The notes under the pieces were generated by a model that was not told where the DNA came from, made no database searches, and saw nothing but the letters and a program-made list of their open reading frames with translations. Shown here piece by piece: positions 7,196-7,887 of a stretch of DNA of 7,887 bases; position 1 is the first letter of the stretch; every line of letters begins with the position of its first letter. Source of the DNA: Methanosarcinaceae archaeon (GTDB lineage Archaea; Halobacteriota; Methanosarcinia; Methanosarcinales; Methanosarcinaceae); assembly GCA_016926455.1 (NCBI GenBank), contig JAFGOO010000046.1:1-7887 (forward strand), given 5' to 3'. A program made the translations under genes and the position numbers.

Positions 7196-7302
7196 GGATG
7201 ATTTACGTCAAATGTCTGTACTAACATAGATTTCACATCAAACCACATATAACATTTTTACACATTAAGTCTTGTAACAAATACCATTCTTTATCAGTAC
7301 AT

Positions 7303-7426
7303 GTAAAGCCGACTGAGTTCTGAATGGAACGCATTAGGGAAGGTACCTCCCGATTTAAAGTATTTGGAGAAACCATCATGTGTTCTTTGAAGCATGAAGC
7401 CAACCTATTTATGGAGTGGTAGTTAA
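7303..7426 (+). pseudogene. Fossil 3' end of an IS605-type tnpB with right-end hairpin
   Basis: In one plus-strand frame the sequence reads VKPTEF, a TGA at 7321-7323, then MERIREGTSRFKVFGE, then CSLKHEANLFMEW and a TAG at 7420-7422. This resembles the weakly conserved C-terminal tail of archaeal TnpB proteins (a TEF-x-P-x-E-like segment, then a terminal (K/H)EA stretch coded inside the element's right-end hairpin). CATGAAGCCAACC to GTGGTAGTTAA at 7394-7425 looks like a worn version of the GAAGC-hairpin-GTAGTTCAC right end seen intact at 7707-7740 on the other strand. No RuvC or zinc-finger part is recognisable upstream. The call rests on pattern memory and is tentative. The remaining bases between 7196 and 7441 show nothing else clear. 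Confidence 0.4.
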
Positions 7427-7441
7427 ATAAACGACGGTGAT

Positions 7442-7657
7442 TTATATTCCTTTCTTTCCTTTCTGGAATATATAGATATAGAGAATAGGTAAGATACCTG
7501 CTGTGTTTAGGATAAGCAATGCTACAAACCAGTACTTCTCGCTGTTTCTGGCTGCCTTCCAAAGTGCAATGCATTTCCAGAATATTTCCCAGAAAACTAG
7601 TATTAAAAAAATTACTAGATATGCCAGCCCAAATCCAAATGATGGAATTTCAAACAT
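7442..7657 (-). CDS. DUF5652-like small membrane protein
   Basis: This is a 71-residue protein with two hydrophobic segments, about residues 10-27 and 43-64. They are joined by a short WKCIALWKAARNSEKYWF loop, and the tail is basic (QKGKKGI). The ALWKAARNSEKYWFVALLI and LNTAGILPILYIY stretches match the DUF5652 pattern as I remember it (Trp-rich, ...NT-x-GILPI-x-Y). Function is unknown; the protein is probably embedded in the cytoplasmic membrane as a hairpin. I chose ATG 7657 over the in-frame TTG at 7672 because a TATA box at 7685-7692 puts transcription start near 7663, between the two, implying a nearly leaderless message. The related phospholipase D N-terminal (PLDc_N) membrane domain is an alternative family. 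The gene is intact and isolated between two TnpB-type element ends. Confidence 0.7.
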   Translation of the reverse strand: MFEIPSFGFGLAYLVIFLILVFWEIFWKCIALWKAARNSEKYWFVALLILNTAGILPILYIYIFQKGKKGI

Positions 7658-7684
7658 GCTATCATCAAGCAATTAGATTTTAAA

Positions 7685-7692
7685 TATTTATA
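7685..7692 (-). promoter_or_regulatory. Archaeal TATA box TATAAATA for the DUF5652 gene
   Basis: On the minus strand TATAAATA continues into TTTAAA. With the usual archaeal spacing of about 25 bp, transcription would start near 7663, six bases before ATG 7657. The right end of the TnpB element lies only 14 bp upstream of this box, so the BRE position is native but everything further upstream belongs to the element. Confidence 0.55.
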
Positions 7693-7706
7693 GATATGTA
7701 CCCAAT

Positions 7707-7800
7707 GTGAACTACTCCACGCTTACGCATGGAGCTTCTTGCTTCATTCTTTGAACCGTCGTTCACAAGTCCACAAGCCCTTCCCCTCGTTCCGAAGGTA
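7707..7800 (-). ncRNA. TnpB-associated reRNA/omega-RNA scaffold
   Basis: Omega-RNAs are processed from the 3' end of tnpB transcripts and end at the element's right end, using the flanking DNA as the guide. In this region the minus strand has three stems: CCTTC/GAAGG at 7779-7783 and 7794-7798; TGAAC/GTTCA with a 4-base loop at 7752-7765; and the terminal 8-bp stem with loop GTAA at 7715-7734 (one G-U pair). The RNA probably also extends into the tnpB coding sequence. The guide would be the minus-strand bases from 7706 downward, beginning ATTGGGTACATATC. The stems are seen; the RNA function is inferred from characterised TnpB elements. Confidence 0.6.
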
Positions 7801-7887
7801 TCAAACGGTTATTAGATTTTGATTTTGCAGTGCAAACTTCTTGATGTTGATTGCAGCATTGATATCCCTATCGTGTTCTGTATTGCA
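7801..7887 (-). CDS. tnpB: TnpB RNA-guided nuclease, C-terminal fragment
   Basis: The last 28 codons are visible, ending in TGA at 7801-7803; the rest lies beyond the right edge. The fragment begins CNTEHDRDINAAINIKKFAL. The leading Cys is the last zinc-ligand of the C-terminal zinc finger, and DRDINAAINI is the hallmark RuvC-III motif with the final catalytic Asp. TnpB is the RNA-guided DNA endonuclease ancestral to Cas12 that helps IS200/IS605 and IS607 elements persist at their sites. The visible part has no lesion, and the tail after the motif is short, which is common among archaeal TnpBs. Whether the full protein is intact cannot be seen. Confidence 0.88.
   Translation of the reverse strand, partial: CNTEHDRDINAAINIKKFALQNQNLITV

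Larger units (their letters stand above)
7707..7887 (-). mobile_element. Right end of an IS200/IS605-type TnpB element, continues past the window
   Basis: Reading the minus strand, the end of tnpB is followed by about 94 bp of structured DNA and then the terminal hairpin and GTAGTTCAC at 7707-7715, typical of IS200/IS605-family right ends. Such elements have no terminal inverted repeats and make no target duplication. The element boundary at 7707 is inferred from that motif. The left end, and any tnpA, lie outside the window, so autonomy cannot be judged. Confidence 0.75.

Noticed and set aside
7429..7437. AACGACGGT shared with the minus strand at 7756-7764 in the omega-RNA region
   Set aside because: A nine-base match in a different relative position to the element end; too short to claim a repeat.
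7233..7574. 113-codon minus-strand ORF overlapping the DUF5652 gene
   Set aside because: It is out of frame with the DUF5652 coding sequence, has no family features and overlaps the gene with clear membrane-protein character.

Overview
The window looks like chromosomal DNA from a methanogenic archaeon, most likely Methanosarcinales. The reasons are strong archaeal Shine-Dalgarno sequences (GGTGAT, AGGTGATC, AAGGAGG), DUF134 and DUF5320 genes side by side, a methanogen-type radical SAM protein, a DUF5652 membrane protein, and abundant remains of IS4/IS1634-type and IS200/IS605-type elements. The genus cannot be fixed from this sequence alone.

Layout. 1-749 (+) is the 3' part of a decayed IS4/IS1634-like transposase, with two in-frame stops and one frameshift. 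750-1434 holds no convincing gene, only AT-rich sequence with small repeats and a hairpin. 1435-2793 (+) is an intact MATE-family transporter, followed after 66 bp by 2860-4155 (+), an intact UDP-glucose/GDP-mannose-type nucleotide-sugar dehydrogenase.

From 4217 to 5909 the minus strand carries three consecutive damaged genes. In transcription order they are a DUF134 (UPF0251) putative DNA-binding protein with a 1-nt frameshift, a DUF5320 glycine-rich protein with an in-frame TGA that runs in frame from the DUF134 sequence, and a radical SAM protein. The radical SAM gene has no usable start codon, has Tyr in place of the first iron-sulfur Cys, and has a 1-nt frameshift before its C-terminal winged-helix-like domain. 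DUF134, DUF5320 and radical SAM or NifX-like genes often occur together in archaea, so this looks like loss of a whole functional unit. The alternative is clustered sequencing error, which the intact genes on either side make less likely.

6064-7149 (-) is an intact old-yellow-enzyme family flavoprotein with a strong ribosome-binding site and an upstream palindrome. 7303-7426 (+) looks like the fossil right end of an IS605-type tnpB. 7442-7657 (-) is a small DUF5652 membrane protein with a good TATA box that implies a nearly leaderless mRNA. 7707-7887 (-) is the right end of an IS200/IS605/IS607-type element: the last 28 residues of TnpB followed by a structured reRNA/omega-RNA region. The element stops 14 bp upstream of the DUF5652 TATA box, so the predicted guide of that RNA reads into the DUF5652 promoter.

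No clearly novel defence or metabolic system is visible. The most interesting points are the TnpB/omega-RNA terminus with its guide over a neighbouring promoter, the three-gene decay cluster, and the stop-less DUF134-DUF5320 junction.
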